This document shows positions 52,223 through 60,549 of a stretch of 64,000 nucleotides of DNA, one piece after another. The stretch lies in assembly GCA_050260015.1 (NCBI GenBank), contig JBLNBN010000054.1:1-64000 (forward strand), written 5' to 3'. This stretch comes from JBLNBN01 sp050260015. Lineage in GTDB: Bacteria > Bacteroidota > Ignavibacteria > Kapaibacteriales > UBA2268. Below the pieces are notes generated by a model, which saw nothing but the letters and a program-made list of their open reading frames with translations, was not told the origin of the DNA and ran no database searches. Position numbers and translations under genes: made by a program. Numbering within the stretch: the first letter of the stretch is position 1; each line of letters begins with the position of its first letter.

Positions 52223-52708
52223 TTACTGCACGAAAGGATTGTGCGGCAAATTGTCGAAATCAAGTATAAGGTCTATTCGCTTAGTTTCGCCGGGCTTTAT
52301 TATAAATGACGTATGGGTAGTATCCCCGGCGGCTACGGCGCCATAAACTGCGCCTGGCTTCCAATCGAGCGGCCCCCCGTAATTGATCGCTATGCCGAAG
52401 TACATTATTTCCGTAGGAGGAGCTTTTATTTCTAAAACATATTCAAATTCATCTTTGTCAATAGGAAGCGAGGAGGGAGAAAAATCGGCCTGGCCGGTTA
52501 GGATTTGCTCCAATAGATTATTGGCAGGAAAAATCCTTAACGCAACGGCACGAAGCTCCTTTAATGAATCTGCCGGAGGTCTCGTCCCCCGAATAGTAAT
52601 TTTCCCTTTAATAAAAGCTCTTTGGTCGCCTGAGCGCGGCTCCAGCCCACCCTCGCAAGCCCATGCAAGCATACTCAACGCAAAAATAAGAATAAGCTTA
52701 ACTCTCAT
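52223..52708 (-). CDS. Lipoprotein upstream of the TonB receptor
   Basis: This 161-residue lipoprotein (WAC, Cys18) is beta-rich (FIKGKITIRGTRPPADSLKELRAVALRIFPA) with a C-terminal Pro/Gly-rich end. No family is recognised. It lies upstream of the TonB-dependent receptor gene in the same operon and might help capture the ligand at the surface. This is inference from position. Confidence 0.65.
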   Translation of the reverse strand: MRVKLILIFALSMLAWACEGGLEPRSGDQRAFIKGKITIRGTRPPADSLKELRAVALRIFPANNLLEQILTGQADFSPSSLPIDKDEFEYVLEIKAPPTEIMYFGIAINYGGPLDWKPGAVYGAVAAGDTTHTSFIIKPGETKRIDLILDFDNLPHNPFVQ

Positions 52709-52855
52709 GTAATAATCACCGGGTTTTAATAAAACTACCTTTCAATACGTTTTTGGATTTTTTTTCGTTTAAGATGCTAAAGAACGAAAATAGAGAAGCA
52801 AATCGCGCTTTGTTGATTATTTTTGTAAGCGTAACAGTTAAAGAAAAGGAATGTT

Positions 52856-53494
52856 TTGGAATCGATCGTAGATTTTCTCTCCCAGTCGCCGTGGTATTTA
52901 TTCTTAATTGCCGCTTGCTTGATCACGTTTCTTGAAAACGTATTCCCGCCGTCGCCCAGCGATTCTTTAATAGTATTTATGGGCGCAATGGCTTCGATGG
53001 GACACGTCGGTTACGTTCCCCTGCTTTTGGCCTCGACGCTTGGCTCTACGCTTGGATTTGCGGCAATGTACTGGTTAGGTTCAAAGTTCGATAAAAAAGT
53101 AATCCACTCGGGTAAATTCAAGTTTCTCTCGAGCGAGGGCTTGTTGAAGGCCGAGGATTGGTTTCGCAAGTACGGCCTGTGGCTGATAGTTGCCAATCGC
53201 TTTCTTACCGGCACCCGCGCGGTAATTTCCTTTTTTGCCGGCATTAGCAGGTTGCAGTTTTCCGTTACCGTGGCGCTTTCCGCGATAAGCGCGCTGGTGT
53301 GGAATTCATTATTAATTTACTTAGGTTCAGTTTTTGGCGATAACTGGAAAACCGTCGACTACTATATGTCCCTTTATGGTAAGATTATTCTTCCCATCGC
53401 CGTCGTAATTATTCTATTCCTGGCCTGGCGTTGGTATAGATCTAATTTTGGCCCCCAGAAGCCTCCAAACTCCGGCTCCGGAGAAAATAAATGA
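52856..53494 (+). CDS. DedA/SNARE-associated family membrane protein
   Basis: This is a 212-residue integral membrane protein. The start is TTG at 52856, preceded by AAAAGGA; the nearby ATG at 52851 runs into a stop. The pattern FLENVFPPSPSDSLIVFMGAMA (residues 25-46) and the region NRFLTGTRAVISFFAGISR are typical of DedA proteins, needed for membrane potential and lipid-carrier recycling in other bacteria. It overlaps the convergent CPBP gene by 53 bases at the C-terminus. Confidence 0.88.
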   Translation: MESIVDFLSQSPWYLFLIAACLITFLENVFPPSPSDSLIVFMGAMASMGHVGYVPLLLASTLGSTLGFAAMYWLGSKFDKKVIHSGKFKFLSSEGLLKAEDWFRKYGLWLIVANRFLTGTRAVISFFAGISRLQFSVTVALSAISALVWNSLLIYLGSVFGDNWKTVDYYMSLYGKIILPIAVVIILFLAWRWYRSNFGPQKPPNSGSGENK

Positions 53495-54317
53495 TAATCA
53501 AATATAGGGTTACGAGGCTGACAATTAATATCGTTATCGCCGGTAAGAGTTGAAGCAGATCCTTGGTTGAATCCGTCGCTGCCGGGTCGATAAAGTAAGC
53601 GAGCACGGAGGCGAAGTTAAACAGGAAATGGAATATCATCGCGGGGAATATACTGCGCGTTGAGATTGATATAGCAGCCAGGAGGGCGCCAAGCGCGAAT
53701 ATAGTGAATAAATTAAATGGATTGATATGCAACGCCGCGAAAATAGCCGAGGATATTATAATAGCCCTCATAGGCGTCATCCATTGCTCGAGCGTTCTAA
53801 GGAATAAGCCGCGGAAAAAGAACTCCTCGCCAATAGCGGGCAGAACGGCGATCGTAAACGTCGCGAGCGCAAATTGAGGCGACGCTATGCCGGAAGCCGA
53901 GTACTTGACCAGTTCGTCGAAAACGCCCGAATCGAAGGTATTGAGGACGTTCTCGTATACTCCTGGCATTAATCTGAAAAAGATTGATTGAATTCCGATG
54001 TTTATACCCAGGCACGCAAGTAGACCGGCCAGCCCGATAATCAAATGGAAGAAATGAAACGGGCGTAAACGTAGCGCGGCCTCAAGGGTAAAAGGAGAAT
54101 AATAGGCGATAAAAACAGCCGGCAGAAGCATCCCAAAAAAGGTGATCAGACCAAGCATTATTACGTTCGATTGGGGAGCGATAAAATAAAAAACTACTCC
54201 GAAAAACAACGAAGCCATAAACATCGATACTATTATTACCACGAGCGATCGCCACGCTAGAGCTTTAAAATTATATTTAGCAGGGTCAAATTCGGTCGGT
54301 TGCTCGGACTCGATCAT
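53442..54317 (-). CDS. CPBP (CAAX-type) intramembrane metalloprotease
   Basis: This 291-residue protein has eight or so hydrophobic segments. The ABI/CPBP motif is intact: E164-E165-xxx-R169 (GEEFFFRG), H197 in ALHINP, and H230-xxx-N234 (FHFLFN). Members are membrane metalloproteases or scaffolds. The start codon overlaps the stop of the preceding gene (TAATG), so it is translationally coupled. Its 3' end overlaps the convergent DedA gene by 53 bases. Confidence 0.9.
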   Translation of the reverse strand: MIESEQPTEFDPAKYNFKALAWRSLVVIIVSMFMASLFFGVVFYFIAPQSNVIMLGLITFFGMLLPAVFIAYYSPFTLEAALRLRPFHFFHLIIGLAGLLACLGINIGIQSIFFRLMPGVYENVLNTFDSGVFDELVKYSASGIASPQFALATFTIAVLPAIGEEFFFRGLFLRTLEQWMTPMRAIIISSAIFAALHINPFNLFTIFALGALLAAISISTRSIFPAMIFHFLFNFASVLAYFIDPAATDSTKDLLQLLPAITILIVSLVTLYLIIIYFLRSRSLEASGGQN

Positions 54318-55045
54318 TAATAAGTTGCTCCAATTGTAATAGAAAGGACTATTCCGCCAAAGTTTTTAATTGGCAGCCCCCTGATGCTTTCCAGGCCGTC
54401 GCCGCCGAATGGTATATAATAATATCTTAAATTGACGCCCAGCATCGAGTTCTTCCCAACGCCACCAAAGTTAGCCCCAATACCGCCAAAACCGCCGAAC
54501 CGAAAGTAGGTCTTAGCGTAGCTCCAGGCGGTGAACCAATCCACCAACCTACCGACGTTATCTTCGTACGGCGTGGAAAAGATAATCGCAGGGCCGCCAC
54601 CCAAAAAGACGTAGGGCTTAAAGTTCTCGGAAAGCGAGTTGCGGAAGATATACTTTTGTACTCCCGCCATAATCGGGATCATAAAAAGGCGATTGACTTT
54701 GTCGCGAACGCGCCAATCCTGTACGTCCGGATCCCACACCTCAAATTCGTCCGTATTTCGCTTCCCGGTAATAAACATTTGTAGCAACAGGGAATAGTCA
54801 TCGTTTAGATTCCTATTAAAGAACGCCCCGCCTCCAAACCCGCTCTCGGAAATTGAAATGTCTATCCCCCAGGCGCCTTTTGCGATTATCGCCGGATCGG
54901 AGATCGTCCTTAACGGCTCGGCAGGTTCAAATATAAAAGTTGTGTCGGGCAAAGGTTTTCGCGGAGCTTCTTCTCCTACCGTGGGCTGGGAGAAAGCAGA
55001 TGCCCATTGCAAAAAAACGGCGATTATGATTAAACTTTTCAACAT
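54317..55045 (-). CDS. Outer-membrane protein, small beta-barrel type
   Basis: The ATG at 55045 gives 242 residues with a signal peptide (SAFSQ, about residue 20). The mature part has amphipathic strands and a terminal aromatic (TIGATY) typical of small outer-membrane barrels. No specific family. It is coupled to the CPBP protease gene by a TAATG overlap. Confidence 0.65.
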   Translation of the reverse strand: MLKSLIIIAVFLQWASAFSQPTVGEEAPRKPLPDTTFIFEPAEPLRTISDPAIIAKGAWGIDISISESGFGGGAFFNRNLNDDYSLLLQMFITGKRNTDEFEVWDPDVQDWRVRDKVNRLFMIPIMAGVQKYIFRNSLSENFKPYVFLGGGPAIIFSTPYEDNVGRLVDWFTAWSYAKTYFRFGGFGGIGANFGGVGKNSMLGVNLRYYYIPFGGDGLESIRGLPIKNFGGIVLSITIGATY

Positions 55046-55201
55046 TAATAGGGGTTCCCGCAATGTCGGCTAATTTTGAATTTACAATTTATTCTTCAGG
55101 ATTAAACGATTTTACTCGCTAAAATTGTAATAGAGAAGATAGTTTTGTAATTTTACGGTTGCGTCAAACGCAATATTTAAGAAAGTGGAAATGTCTTGCC
55201 A

Positions 55202-55996
55202 ATGAAGCTAACCGAGTTGATTGGAATACTCGAACGCGAGCTGCCTACCGGGGCCGCAATCGCGGGCGATAGGACTGGATTGCAGCTGCAATCCGGGCGT
55301 ACGGACGTTAGTTCTATATTAGTCGCTTATGAACTAACACCGGCGGTCGTTCGGGAAGCCGTTTCGCTTGGCGCGGATTGCATTATAGCTTTCCATCCCC
55401 TTATTTTTACACCGCTTACGGCTATTACTGAATTGGATCGCGTAGGCTCTATAGTAACGGAATTGATAAAAAATTCAATAGCTCTTATTGTAGTGCATAC
55501 TATTTTCGATTGCCACCCGCAGGGAACGAGCTATAAGCTTGCGCAAGCGCTGGGATTTAAGCCCCGGGGCCCGATTTTCCCCGACGCCGAAAGGCCCGGG
55601 TACGGTATGGGGGTAATTGCAAACTGCCCGTCCGCCCTGCAAGGTAAAGCCCTGGCTGCGCTTCTGGCTGAAAAGCTCGGATCGCCGGTTAAATATGCCG
55701 AGGGAAGGGATTATCCAATTAAGACCGTCGCCATTATAGGCGGTTCAGGCGGCTCTTTCCTTGCTGAAATTGAGAATATGGGCTTTGACGCTTTTATTAC
55801 CGCCGACATCAGCTACCATACGTTCCACCGCGTGAGCGGGCGAACGTGGCTTTTCGATCCCGGGCATTACGAGACGGAAAGCCTTGTGGCAAGCGCGCTT
55901 GCGGATTTATTATTTAATATTCTCCCCGGCGAAAACTTACTTACAATTAATACGTCTTCTATATCGACAAACCCGGTACGTTACGCGATAGGATGA
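55202..55996 (+). CDS. Nif3-like dinuclear metal centre protein (GTP cyclohydrolase 1 type 2-like)
   Basis: This 264-residue protein follows the Nif3/YbgI layout: GDRTGLQLQ near residue 24, IAFHPLIF with His metal ligand, HTIFDCHPQG (a variant of the usual HTNLD), a middle insertion, and DAFITADISYHTFH near the end. Nif3 hexamers have a two-metal site; their role is unsettled. It is followed by the zinc-ribbon protein gene. An ATG at 55202 is preferred over the TTG at 55196. Confidence 0.85.
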   Translation: MKLTELIGILERELPTGAAIAGDRTGLQLQSGRTDVSSILVAYELTPAVVREAVSLGADCIIAFHPLIFTPLTAITELDRVGSIVTELIKNSIALIVVHTIFDCHPQGTSYKLAQALGFKPRGPIFPDAERPGYGMGVIANCPSALQGKALAALLAEKLGSPVKYAEGRDYPIKTVAIIGGSGGSFLAEIENMGFDAFITADISYHTFHRVSGRTWLFDPGHYETESLVASALADLLFNILPGENLLTINTSSISTNPVRYAIG

Positions 55997-56043
55997 CTTT
56001 TTGAAAAAGAATTATAATTTTATTAAATAGACGGTGAAAATTT

Positions 56044-56781
56044 ATGGAATCTCAAGTCCGTTATCTCTCCCTTTTGGCGCTTATCGATTTACGGCTCGAC
56101 GAGCTCGCTGAAGATCTGGGAGACCTTCCGGCAACAGTTCGGACGCTAGAGGATAAATTAAAGAATCAAAAGAAAATGGTCGACGAGACTAAAGCTATTT
56201 TGGAAGAGATTAAGCAGTTCTGCGCAAACGCCAAAGTTACATTAGTTGAATTAAAGGATAGGGAAGAAAAGCTCGCGAAACAGCAATTTATGGTTCGCAA
56301 CAATAAAGAGTTCGACGCTATTTCTAAAGAAATCGAAACGATAAAGCAGGAACACGAATCGCTTTCCTCGCGCCTCAGAACGGAAGGAATTAAGGAAGAC
56401 AACCTTAAGCGCATACTTGAGGACCAACAAGTCGAATATATTAAAGCTGAAAATGCGTTCGACATAAAGATTAAAGAGATGAACGAGCTAACGGGCGACC
56501 AAAACGAGGAAGTCGCAGAGCTCCACAAGAAGCGCGAGCGCGTCATTAAATTCATCAAACCTGAATATTTCGTCGATTACAATCGTATTCGCACAATGCA
56601 CCGCGACGCATCCGTCACTATTCGCAAGAATAGCTGCACGGGCTGCTTCAGCGCGGTTCCCGCCCAAAAGATTGTAGAAATTCGCAATAATATCGATTCG
56701 CTATTCCACTGCGAGCATTGCGGTAGAATTTTAACGCCGGAAGAAATCTCCGTCGACGAATCCGATTTAGACGAAATTTAA
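56044..56781 (+). CDS. C4-type zinc-ribbon protein with long coiled coil
   Basis: This 245-residue protein has a long coiled coil (about 20-170) and a C-terminal C4 zinc ribbon (CTGC and CEHC, residues about 197-230). It matches the CT398/zf-RING_7 family that typically neighbours Nif3. The exact role is not known; some members bind flagellar or secretion ATPase partners. It follows the Nif3-like gene by 47 bases. Confidence 0.9.
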   Translation: MESQVRYLSLLALIDLRLDELAEDLGDLPATVRTLEDKLKNQKKMVDETKAILEEIKQFCANAKVTLVELKDREEKLAKQQFMVRNNKEFDAISKEIETIKQEHESLSSRLRTEGIKEDNLKRILEDQQVEYIKAENAFDIKIKEMNELTGDQNEEVAELHKKRERVIKFIKPEYFVDYNRIRTMHRDASVTIRKNSCTGCFSAVPAQKIVEIRNNIDSLFHCEHCGRILTPEEISVDESDLDEI

Positions 56782-56800
56782 ATAAAATAAGTTCTCAATT

Positions 56801-57373
56801 ATGGACGCCGCCCCCTACGCAACGTATACGATCCTAGCGATAACCGTCGCTATTAGCTTATTAGCGCTGCGGGGCGGCGACCTGTTTTACCGGCTGGCGC
56901 TACGCCCCTACGAGGTGCGCCGCGGCCGGTTAACGGGCTTATTAGGCCATGGATTCGTCCATGCGGACATGCTGCACCTGGCGTTCAATATGTTCTCGCT
57001 CTATTTCTTCGCGCCCGCGCTTGAAAGCCGAATGGGTTCCCCCCTTTTTGCCGTATTGTACCTGAGCGGTCTAATAGTTGCCGGCATACCAACAGTATTA
57101 AAGCATGGCTCGGACCCGAATTACCTTTCCGTAGGAGCCTCGGGAGCCGTCTCGGCAGCAATCTTCAGCTTTATCGTATTCGAGCCGTTCGCAAAGATAA
57201 TTATCTTCCCTATCCCCTTTCCAATGCCCGCGATGGTTTTCGCAGGTCTCTACCTATTGTATTCATATTTTGCCGCCCGCCGAGCCGAGGACGTAATAAA
57301 CCACGACTCTCATTTCTGGGGCGCAGTTTGGGGCTTAGTTTTTACTATCGCAATTTTTGGTTGGCCCTTTTAA
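56801..57373 (+). CDS. Rhomboid intramembrane serine protease
   Basis: This 190-residue protein has about six membrane segments. The rhomboid residues are present: HLAFN (His59, Asn63), GASGAV with catalytic Ser114, and His171 in SHFWGAVWG. It cleaves membrane proteins in the bilayer. It follows the zinc-ribbon gene by 19 bases, so the three genes 55202-57373 form an operon ended by the following terminator. Confidence 0.92.
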   Translation: MDAAPYATYTILAITVAISLLALRGGDLFYRLALRPYEVRRGRLTGLLGHGFVHADMLHLAFNMFSLYFFAPALESRMGSPLFAVLYLSGLIVAGIPTVLKHGSDPNYLSVGASGAVSAAIFSFIVFEPFAKIIIFPIPFPMPAMVFAGLYLLYSYFAARRAEDVINHDSHFWGAVWGLVFTIAIFGWPF

Positions 57374-57387
57374 ACGCGCCATAAAAA

Positions 57388-57407
57388 AAGCGGCCGTTAA
57401 GCCGCTT
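57388..57407 (+). terminator. Intrinsic terminator of the Nif3-rhomboid operon
   Basis: AAGCGGC (57388-57394) pairs with GCCGCTT (57401-57407) with an A-rich run before and TCTTG after. It lies 14 bases after the rhomboid stop codon. Confidence 0.8.
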
Positions 57408-57457
57408 CTTGTTCACTTCAAGGGATCTATATGTTAGCCGTTGGGCTCGTTTTGAGT

Positions 57458-58126
57458 TTATTCGTCCACGGGGGTATTGCTGTCGATTTCTTTATAGCAG
57501 AACCACCAATCGAAGTTTTGGTATCTTGATTTCTTGTATTTAGCCGCTTTAATGTCCTGCGCCGGGGGCACGATTACTTTATCGCCAATAATTTCGTTGT
57601 TGGGCCAGTTTGCGGGCATAGCTACGTTGCCCGCGTCGGCTATCTGCATAGCGCGCACCATCCGAAGCAATTCGTCGAAGTTCCTGCCGAGCTCCTGCGG
57701 GTAGAACAGTATTGAACGGATAATTCCCTTCCCGTCCACAATATAGACCGCGCGAACCGTATTCTTGCCTTTTCCCGGGTGAATCATGCCAAGCTGGCGA
57801 GCTACCGTTCCGTCGTCCGCGATAATTGGGAATTCGATCTCCTCGTCTAAATTATCCTTTATCCACTCCACCCACTTCATGTGCGAGTAAACCTGGTCGA
57901 TGGACAGCCCGATAAGTTCGCAATTCAGCTTGCGAAAGTTCTCGTATCTCTTTTGGAACGCAATGAATTCAGTCGTACAAACTGGCGTGAAATCGGCGGG
58001 GTGACTAAAAAGTATAAACCATTTTCCCTCCATACCCTTAGGTAAAGAGAGCTTGCCGTGGGTAGTATGTACGTCAAGAGCCGGGAAATGGTCGCCGATG
58101 GTCGGGGTATTAAAAATTTCGTTCAT
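57458..58126 (-). CDS. Peroxiredoxin, 1-Cys Prx6 type
   Basis: The real start is the ATG at 58126, after AAAGGAATT; the frame continues upstream only because it runs against the LysM gene. It has 222 residues. The peroxidatic Cys is C50 in PADFTPVC, and the Prx6 C-terminal arm NFDWWFCYKE is present. It reduces hydrogen peroxide and organic peroxides. It is monocistronic, with TAAATTTG at 58208-58215 (minus strand) as a possible -7 box. Confidence 0.95.
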   Translation of the reverse strand: MNEIFNTPTIGDHFPALDVHTTHGKLSLPKGMEGKWFILFSHPADFTPVCTTEFIAFQKRYENFRKLNCELIGLSIDQVYSHMKWVEWIKDNLDEEIEFPIIADDGTVARQLGMIHPGKGKNTVRAVYIVDGKGIIRSILFYPQELGRNFDELLRMVRAMQIADAGNVAMPANWPNNEIIGDKVIVPPAQDIKAAKYKKSRYQNFDWWFCYKEIDSNTPVDE

Positions 58127-58233
58127 CGTTAATTCCTTTATTTGAAATGATAAATGAAATAATTGTATTAAACGATTGGGAGTCATTAATATTTTTGTTA
58201 GACGGGACAAATTTACGCTATAGGCGCAAAAAA

Positions 58234-58254
58234 AGGCGAGCGTTCGGCTCGCCT
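58234..58254 (-). terminator. Intrinsic terminator of the LysM operon
   Basis: AGGCGAG (58234-58240) pairs with CTCGCCT (58248-58254); the minus-strand T tract follows. It is 27 bases past the stop codon at 58281. Confidence 0.85.
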
Positions 58255-58280
58255 CTATATTAAATCCTTTTTCACCGCAA

Positions 58281-59087
58281 TTATTGACCTGGGGTCGTTT
58301 CCGGGGTTTGCTGAGCTGCTGCTGCGGCGGCGGCTGCACGTGCGCGTTTGTTGCGCCAGTACTTGCGTTGCGCGCGGGTCTCTTCGTCGGACATTGCGCC
58401 CTTGGCGGGGATTTGCAGCACTTGCCCTGGATGGATGATATCCGGGTTGCGGATTTGATCCGTATTGCCTTGCCAAATCTTCGGCCAAAGGAACGGGTCG
58501 CCGTAGATTTCAATCTTGCCTGCGATATTCCAGAGGCAATCCCTGTCCTCAGCCCAGGTTCCAACGGTATAGGTGTTGGTTTTCCTTTCCCTGTAGAGGC
58601 CGCGGATATCGCGAGCGTCGGCAATGATCCTATCATAGAATTCGGGCATCAGCGAGACTTTATTGCTGCGGAGAGCGTTTAGGTCGGCTTCTAACGTACG
58701 AACGTCTTCCTGGCGTTCAGCCAGGGCGGCGTCCGAGAGCGCGCGGAGTTCGCGGATTCTGCCTTCTATCACGCCGAGTCTCTGGCGGAAAGCTTCAATA
58801 TCGGCGTCGGTGGCGCCCAATAAGTTCTTGATATCGTCGCGGCAGCGATTCATTTCGGCCACTAAATTGTTCAAAGTGGTCTGGTTCGCGCTGTAACGGT
58901 TATTTAAGTCGTTCAGCTGGGATTCGAGCGACGAAACGCGCGTTTGAAAATCCTGTATTCTTAGGATAGCTTCTTTCTTGGTTAATTCTTGATCCGGTTT
59001 GCTGGCGGGGGGCATATCGCCTTGAGCCATACCGGTAGCCGTTGCCGCAAAGAAGCCAATGAACAGGTATTTAACTAATGTTTTCAT
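58281..59087 (-). CDS. Coiled-coil protein with LysM domain
   Basis: This 268-residue exported protein has a signal peptide (to about MAQG, residue 22), a long coiled coil (about 35-170), and a LysM domain (about 178-235, TYTVGTWAEDRDCLWNIAGKIEIYGDPFLWPKIW, IHPGQVLQIP) that binds peptidoglycan. The end is Arg/Ala-rich. It follows the coiled-coil lipoprotein gene by 38 bases. Together they may form a wall-linked envelope structure. Confidence 0.88.
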   Translation of the reverse strand: MKTLVKYLFIGFFAATATGMAQGDMPPASKPDQELTKKEAILRIQDFQTRVSSLESQLNDLNNRYSANQTTLNNLVAEMNRCRDDIKNLLGATDADIEAFRQRLGVIEGRIRELRALSDAALAERQEDVRTLEADLNALRSNKVSLMPEFYDRIIADARDIRGLYRERKTNTYTVGTWAEDRDCLWNIAGKIEIYGDPFLWPKIWQGNTDQIRNPDIIHPGQVLQIPAKGAMSDEETRAQRKYWRNKRARAAAAAAAAQQTPETTPGQ

Positions 59088-59125
59088 ATTTTTCCGTGAT
59101 TAAAGTTAAACATACGGTTAAGAAA

Positions 59126-59455
59126 TTACCTGCCGGGCGTTTGCACAGCGGCGGTATCGGGCGACCAATCAGGCCAGCTGTTTGGCCACGACGATAGTTT
59201 TTGATTGATAAAGTCCTTCTGCTTGTTGCAGTTGGTTACTTCGTTGCGGCGAGAAGCGATTTCGCTCTCAATCTTCGTAAGCGAAGTTCGCGTGCGCGAA
59301 ATGTCGTCGTTCAACGTACGTTCGCGGCGGCGCAAGTCCTGTAGCTGCGTAAGCTGTTCCTCGGTTACCTTCGGAGTGCAGCTTGTAAAGAAAGAAGACG
59401 ATGCGAGAAGCATTGAGCCGACGCCAAAGCTAACGACTAAATTTTTCAAGCGCAT
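59126..59455 (-). CDS. Coiled-coil lipoprotein of the LysM operon
   Basis: This 109-residue lipoprotein (FTSC, Cys26) has a coiled coil (about 30-75, EEQLTQLQDLRRRERTLND) and a Pro/Trp-rich tail. A GGAGGTC sequence precedes the ATG. No named family. It shares its coiled-coil style and operon with the LysM protein, suggesting partners at the outer membrane and cell wall. Confidence 0.7.
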   Translation of the reverse strand: MRLKNLVVSFGVGSMLLASSSFFTSCTPKVTEEQLTQLQDLRRRERTLNDDISRTRTSLTKIESEIASRRNEVTNCNKQKDFINQKLSSWPNSWPDWSPDTAAVQTPGR

Positions 59456-59624
59456 ATGACCTCCTGGTTATTATGTTAACAATATTCTGACTGTCTATTT
59501 TGCTGTCTATTAAACATATATCATTATAGACGAAAAAGTAGCAAAATCAATTTTGCCATTTATCCAAATATAAGAAATAATAACAGAAACTAAAAAAGTA
59601 TTTTAAATTTTTGTAATAGAGATC

Positions 59625-60278
59625 TTAAATTAGAATGAAATAGTCGTGCGACCCGTCGGTAACGATCTGCAACGCCCCCGCCCTTACCAACCGGATTAAT
59701 AACCGCTCGCTCTGCCTGTTGGATATATTAACGAGCTTTGCAAAATCCTTTACGGTAGCGCGTTCGTTCTTTTCAAGGAATGCAAATAGGCGCTTCTCCT
59801 TTTCGCCTATAGAAAGCCTCAGGGGCTCGTCGTTGCCGGGATTGAGGTATCTCATTAGTCGCGTCATCTCCCGGCTCGCTATGACGCTTTTTTCGCCTAA
59901 TCTGATGTATACGCGGGTACTCGCTTGCGGGTCCTCGCTCGTCTCTATTACCAGCTTGTGGGGCTTTTGCGAACTCTGCTCTATCCGGACGACCACTACG
60001 TCCTTCCCCGCTACCGTCATTATTTCAATCTCAGGCGTTATGGGGGGATCTATGTAAAAATAGCATGCCTGCTCGATAATATCCATTTCGTACTTTTCGC
60101 TCGGTACGCCGACGATCGCGCCGTCGTCGTCCACGCCGATCATTAAGTAACCGCCCTTGGTATTGGCGAAGGCGGCAAATTCTTTCGCTAACTTCTCCGG
60201 GGATTTAGCTTTGCGCTTAAACTCCACGGTGGTCGATTCCCCCCCGGCTATCATTTCTCTGAGCTCTTTTGCGTTCAT
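59625..60278 (-). CDS. AlbA_2/Schlafen-like ATP-binding protein with winged helix
   Basis: This 217-residue protein has an AlbA_2 domain (about 5-130, TTVEFKRKA, EFAAFANTKGGYLMIGVDDDGAIVG) and a C-terminal winged-helix region (about 160-215, ERATVKDFAKLVNISNRQSERLLIRL). Such proteins occur as regulators and in defence islands; here the neighbours are ordinary. It stands alone between the LysM operon and the tRNA. Function unknown. Confidence 0.85.
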   Translation of the reverse strand: MNAKELREMIAGGESTTVEFKRKAKSPEKLAKEFAAFANTKGGYLMIGVDDDGAIVGVPSEKYEMDIIEQACYFYIDPPITPEIEIMTVAGKDVVVVRIEQSSQKPHKLVIETSEDPQASTRVYIRLGEKSVIASREMTRLMRYLNPGNDEPLRLSIGEKEKRLFAFLEKNERATVKDFAKLVNISNRQSERLLIRLVRAGALQIVTDGSHDYFILI

Positions 60279-60346
60279 GGCGTTCTATTCTTGTTCGTTC
60301 AATTCCTATGACGAATAAAGTGGCAAAAGAAATTGTCTAAAAAACC

Positions 60347-60377
60347 TTGTTCATTTTAAATTTTTTAGTTAATTTTG
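60347..60377 (+). promoter_or_regulatory. Bacteroidota-type promoter of tRNA-Val
   Basis: TTG (60347-60349) and TAATTTTG (60370-60377) are separated by 20 bases. Transcription would start near 60382, about 13 bases before the mature tRNA 5' end. Confidence 0.75.
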
Positions 60378-60394
60378 TAAACGAAATTTGACGC

Positions 60395-60469
60395 GGGCTC
60401 TTAGCTCAGTTGGTCTAGAGCGCTTCCTTGACACGGAAGAGGTCGCTGGTTCGAATCCCGTAGGGCCCA
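60395..60469 (+). tRNA. tRNA-Val (anticodon GAC)
   Basis: The 75-base sequence folds as a full cloverleaf. The acceptor GGGCTCT pairs with AGGGCCC (one G-U pair), the D arm has GCTC/GAGC, the anticodon stem CTTCC/GGAAG has loop TTGACAC with GAC at 60430-60432, and the T loop is TTCGAAT. The discriminator is A and no CCA is encoded. One T-stem pair (T51 with C63) is mismatched. It has its own promoter and terminator. Confidence 0.93.
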
Positions 60470-60481
60470 CTACCGCGAAAT

Positions 60482-60513
60482 AAAAAAGCCGCCTTTAATA
60501 GGCGGCTTTTTTT
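60482..60513 (+). terminator. Intrinsic terminator of tRNA-Val
   Basis: AAAAAAGCCGCCT pairs with AGGCGGCTTTTTT around TTAAT, followed by more T. It begins 13 bases after the tRNA and may also serve the minus-strand gene ending at 60550. Confidence 0.92.
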
Positions 60514-60549
60514 ATTTTAATAAAAGTCTATTAAATCAATTTTTCACGC

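Noticed and set aside
57458..58636. Single 392-residue frame joining a peroxiredoxin with a long Pro/Arg-rich N-terminus
   Set aside because: The N-terminal part is the antisense frame of the LysM gene and has no sense. A good AAAGGAATT and ATG at 58126 give a normal-length Prx6.
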